From Ruminococcus difficilis (lineage in GTDB: Bacteria; Bacillota_A; Clostridia; Oscillospirales; Acutalibacteraceae), in contig NZ_JAEQMG010000124.1 of NCBI RefSeq assembly GCF_016680995.1, positions 1-7,233 on the forward strand: a DNA stretch of 7,233 bases, written 5' to 3'. The position numbers were made by a program, and so were the translations under genes. Below are positions 4,761-7,233 of the stretch, one piece after another. The notes under the pieces are model-generated. The model saw nothing but the letters and a program-made list of their open reading frames with translations. It did not search any database and was not told where the DNA came from. The first letter of the stretch is position 1; each line of letters begins with the position of its first letter.

Positions 4761-6779
4761 ATGATTTATTACAAGATAAAATGCAAATACACGGTTACAG
4801 AAGAAACGGATGAAGCCAAGCTGATGAGATTTTGGAGAAAAGCTGATTCGAGTTATGTTGGCGGACAAATATTTAGGGTGATTATTCTTGAACGTGATGA
4901 TACAACAATTGACGCTCTTTTGATGTTCTCGGTTAGTGATCACTCGCTTTCATCGATTAAAAAGCGAGTAATCAGCGAATTCGATGAAACCGGAGAAACA
5001 ATTAAAAGCTTAAATTTTTCTAAAACTCCTGAGGAAATAACAGTTACAGAGGCAATATCTTTAATTCGATGCAGAACAATAGATGGTGCAGGCGGAAATG
5101 CTTACAGATGCTCAAAACGTGTGGCGACAAGATGGTGCAACGCCGAATATTTGAATGATAATTTTGATTTAAAGTTTGATGAATTTGTTCTGCCGCACAC
5201 ACAATTATCCTTTTTGAAAGCCAAAGATGAAGCACGGGGTATTCTTGCAGATGAATCTTTTTATGAAGAGCTTGAAAGAATCTATTCACCTTTGAACAAG
5301 CGTAAGTTTTGCGGTAATCCCGTTAATTATTTAATCAACGCCGCTTCAAGAGAAACAGCAAAAAATCTTGTAAAACTACTGACTAAAGCGCTGTATTCAA
5401 ATAAAAGGTTGTTAAGTACAAGGGTTGCTTATGTAACTGAGCTTGGCGATGTATCATATGACAAGGCTATAAAAAATCTTTGCGAAAATTCATATGCTTC
5501 TGTGGTGGTAATAGAATGCAGCGACAGCAATATAAAGGACGACAGATTTGCAAGAGGACACGAAAGACTAAGCGAAGATATTTATGATATCCTCAAGGAA
5601 TATTCGCTGCAAACCGCATTTATCCTTGTTGATTTGGGGAGCAAAGCGTGTAAACAGGCAGTCGGAGAACTGATTGTCAAAGAGGATATAAGCTTTATCG
5701 AGATATCCGAAGGAAAGGGAGATAACAGCACAGGAAAGAAATACCTTAAAACGCTGCTCAAAGAAAATAAAGTTCGCTATGTCAAAGAAGATTTTGTTAT
5801 ACCCGAACAGGAGGTATACAGTGTAAACGACATCGTTACTGCATACAGGAATATAAAAAAGAACCGTATCAGAAACAGCTTGTATAAGTCATACAAAGAG
5901 ATAAAACCCTTAAAAATCGATGCTCCAGTAGCTGTTTCAAACAGTTATGAAAAATTGCAGAGTATGGTCGGTTTAACTGAAATCAAGTCAATCATCGACC
6001 AGATCGTCTCCTCTCAGAAGATAAATAAACTCCGTGTTGAAATGGGGCTTGATGTAACAGGCATTTCAAAGCATATGATTTTTACGGGAAACCCCGGTAG
6101 CGCTAAAACAACGGTCGCAAGACTGCTCACCTCGATTTTATACGAAGAAAAGGTAATTGACAGAAACAGGTTCGTTGAATGCGGACGTCAGGATCTGGTC
6201 GGCAGATATGTCGGATGGACAGCCAAACAAGTAGAAGAGCAATTTCGCAAAGCAATGGGCGGTATTCTTTTTATTGACGAGGCGTATTCCCTTGTCGAAA
6301 GAGAGGGGTTATACGGCGATGAAGCGATAAACACTATCGTTCAGATGATGGAAAATTACCGTGATACTGTAATCGTTATTTTTGCCGGATATCCTGATAA
6401 AATGGAAAGGTTCCTTGAAAAGAACGAGGGGCTTCGCAGTCGAATAGCGTTTCATATCGATTTTCCCGATTATAACGCGGATGAGCTTTGCGATATTTTG
6501 AAGCTGATGAGTAAAAACAAGGGCTTTACTCTTGATGGTGAGGCTGAAGAAAAGTGCCGCAGGATCTTTGATGAAGCTTGTAAAAACGCGGAATTCGGAA
6601 ACGGCAGATTTGTACGGAATTTGCTTGAACAGGCAATCATCAAGCAGTCTTCACGCTTAGTGAAGGAATACGGCAATACAAAGATCGATAAAAGTATTGT
6701 ATCGTTGCTCTCCGCCGACGATTTTGATATCAATGCTGCAAAGGTATACAAGACCGAAAAAATCGCTATAGGATTTTAG
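4761..6779 (+). CDS. CbxX/CfqX (SpoVK-like) AAA+ ATPase with uncharacterised N-terminal half
   Basis: A 672-aa predicted cytosolic AAA+ protein that should use ATP to remodel a protein partner. The C-terminal half (about 395-672) is a CbbX/SpoVK-type module. It has VGLTEIKSII (403-412), a P-loop GNPGSAKTT (443-451), and a GRQDLVGRYVGWT pore-loop segment (475-487, aromatic Y483). Walker B is GGILFIDEAYSL (500-511, D506 E507). GLRSRI holds the predicted arginine fingers (557-562), and GNGRFVRNL is the sensor-2 region (613-621). The P-loop has Ala at 448 where the canonical GxxGxGK[ST] has Gly. I recall this variant in some clostridial relatives. The N-terminal half has two parts. Residues 1-160 are unknown. 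Residues about 184-330 (NPVNYLI, a helix, KRLLSTRVAYV, then ASVVVIEC and TAFILVDLG strands) look like a degenerate AAA/P-loop fold without Walker motifs. That reading is inference. ATG 4761 is chosen for its strong ribosome site. The phosphatase gene starts 29 nt after the stop. Confidence 0.9.
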   Translation: MIYYKIKCKYTVTEETDEAKLMRFWRKADSSYVGGQIFRVIILERDDTTIDALLMFSVSDHSLSSIKKRVISEFDETGETIKSLNFSKTPEEITVTEAISLIRCRTIDGAGGNAYRCSKRVATRWCNAEYLNDNFDLKFDEFVLPHTQLSFLKAKDEARGILADESFYEELERIYSPLNKRKFCGNPVNYLINAASRETAKNLVKLLTKALYSNKRLLSTRVAYVTELGDVSYDKAIKNLCENSYASVVVIECSDSNIKDDRFARGHERLSEDIYDILKEYSLQTAFILVDLGSKACKQAVGELIVKEDISFIEISEGKGDNSTGKKYLKTLLKENKVRYVKEDFVIPEQEVYSVNDIVTAYRNIKKNRIRNSLYKSYKEIKPLKIDAPVAVSNSYEKLQSMVGLTEIKSIIDQIVSSQKINKLRVEMGLDVTGISKHMIFTGNPGSAKTTVARLLTSILYEEKVIDRNRFVECGRQDLVGRYVGWTAKQVEEQFRKAMGGILFIDEAYSLVEREGLYGDEAINTIVQMMENYRDTVIVIFAGYPDKMERFLEKNEGLRSRIAFHIDFPDYNADELCDILKLMSKNKGFTLDGEAEEKCRRIFDEACKNAEFGNGRFVRNLLEQAIIKQSSRLVKEYGNTKIDKSIVSLLSADDFDINAAKVYKTEKIAIGF

Positions 6780-6792
6780 GATATATATTTGT

Positions 6793-6798
6793 AAAGGA
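6793..6798 (+). promoter_or_regulatory. Ribosome binding site of the phosphatase gene
   Basis: AAAGGA, 10 nt before ATG 6809: a moderate site in the short 29-nt gap after the AAA+ gene. No promoter or terminator is evident in the gap, which supports co-transcription. Confidence 0.5.
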
Positions 6799-6808
6799 CT
6801 TGAAATCA

Positions 6809-7233
6809 ATGCATTATGTGATCAGTGATATTCACGGGTGCTACGCACAGTTTACGGAGCTCCTTGAATTAATACATTTTAAGGACACGGATACGTTATA
6901 TGTGCTCGGCGATATTGTTGACAGAGGCCCTCACCCAATCAAAGTCTTATCTGCGCTTATGGAAATGCCGAATGTTGTTTGTATCGTCGGCAACCACGAG
7001 CTTATGGCGTTAGTCGGGCTTAGGTTTCTTAACACACAGATAACGAATGAATCTATTGAGTCGATGGATGAAGAAACAGTAGGTAATCTTTTTAATTGGA
7101 TACGCAACGGTGGTCAGACAACCATAGATGAGTTTAAGACTTTATCCCTGGATAAGCGTCAGGAAATCATCGATTTTATAATGGATTTTTCCGTGTATGA
7201 GGAGCTGACTGTCAACGGTCAAAAGTATCTGCA
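6809..7233 (+). CDS. PPP-family metallophosphoesterase (Ser/Thr phosphatase or ApaH-like), 5' part, cut by right window edge
   Basis: The frame is open from ATG 6809 to the last base (141 codons plus two bases) and continues outside. Three dimetal phosphoesterase motifs are in the right order and spacing. They are SDIHG (6-10, ligands D7 and H9), GDIVDRGP (34-41, ligand D35 and catalytic-site D38/R39), and GNHE (61-64, ligand N62, general acid H63). This is the PPP signature shared by bacterial Ser/Thr protein phosphatases (PrpA/PrpB type) and diadenosine tetraphosphatase ApaH. The compact N-terminus without any extension fits the bacterial protein phosphatase group, but protein and dinucleotide substrates cannot be separated from this fragment. 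It lies 29 nt behind the AAA+ gene, same strand, probably the same operon. The remaining C-terminal metal-ligand histidines are not in the window. Confidence 0.9.
   Translation, partial: MHYVISDIHGCYAQFTELLELIHFKDTDTLYVLGDIVDRGPHPIKVLSALMEMPNVVCIVGNHELMALVGLRFLNTQITNESIESMDEETVGNLFNWIRNGGQTTIDEFKTLSLDKRQEIIDFIMDFSVYEELTVNGQKYL

Noticed and set aside
4565..4813. 82-codon plus-strand frame spanning the end of the acidic gene and the start of the AAA+ gene
   Set aside because: It overlaps two better-supported genes in another frame, crosses the hairpin, and has no ribosome site.

Overview
The window looks like a chromosomal segment of a low-to-mid GC Clostridia bacterium. An Oscillospirales/Ruminococcaceae-like gut commensal is my best guess, from the style of MetRS, the presence of a TnpV protein, strong AGGAGG ribosome sites and TTGACA/extended -10 promoters. 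Genus cannot be fixed from the sequence alone.

Left part (1-2108, minus strand): a housekeeping pair, metG (methionyl-tRNA synthetase, 651 aa) followed by the start of a TatD-family metal-dependent DNase that overlaps metG by 7 nt and runs off the left edge. metG has its own extended -10 promoter and AGGAGG site.

Middle (2166-2342, plus strand): a single initiator tRNA-fMet gene with its own strong promoter, a short leader containing a hairpin and an 8-bp tandem repeat, and an intrinsic terminator. It is divergent from metG, so the initiator tRNA and the enzyme that charges it share one intergenic region.

Right part (2343-7233, plus strand): composition becomes clearly more AT-rich (one sampled 60-base line in metG is 60% GC, one in the AAA gene is 33%) and the content becomes accessory. 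In order: a TnpV-like mobile-element protein; a 245-bp non-coding stretch with a 15-bp stem hairpin and a promoter; a WYL-domain transcriptional regulator; 14 nt later a very acidic 151-aa protein I do not recognise; an intergenic hairpin and a second promoter-like sequence; a 672-aa AAA+ ATPase whose C-terminal half is a CbxX/CfqX (CbbX, SpoVK)-type module and whose N-terminal half is uncharacterised; and, 29 nt later, the 5' part of a PPP-family metallophosphoesterase that runs off the right edge.

The WYL regulator, acidic protein, AAA+ remodeller and phosphatase are co-directional and closely packed beside a tRNA gene and a mobile-element marker. This is the only candidate for an undescribed system here. 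WYL regulators are known to control defence and stress loci, so a WYL-regulated stress or defence module is a reasonable hypothesis, but nothing in the sequence proves that function.
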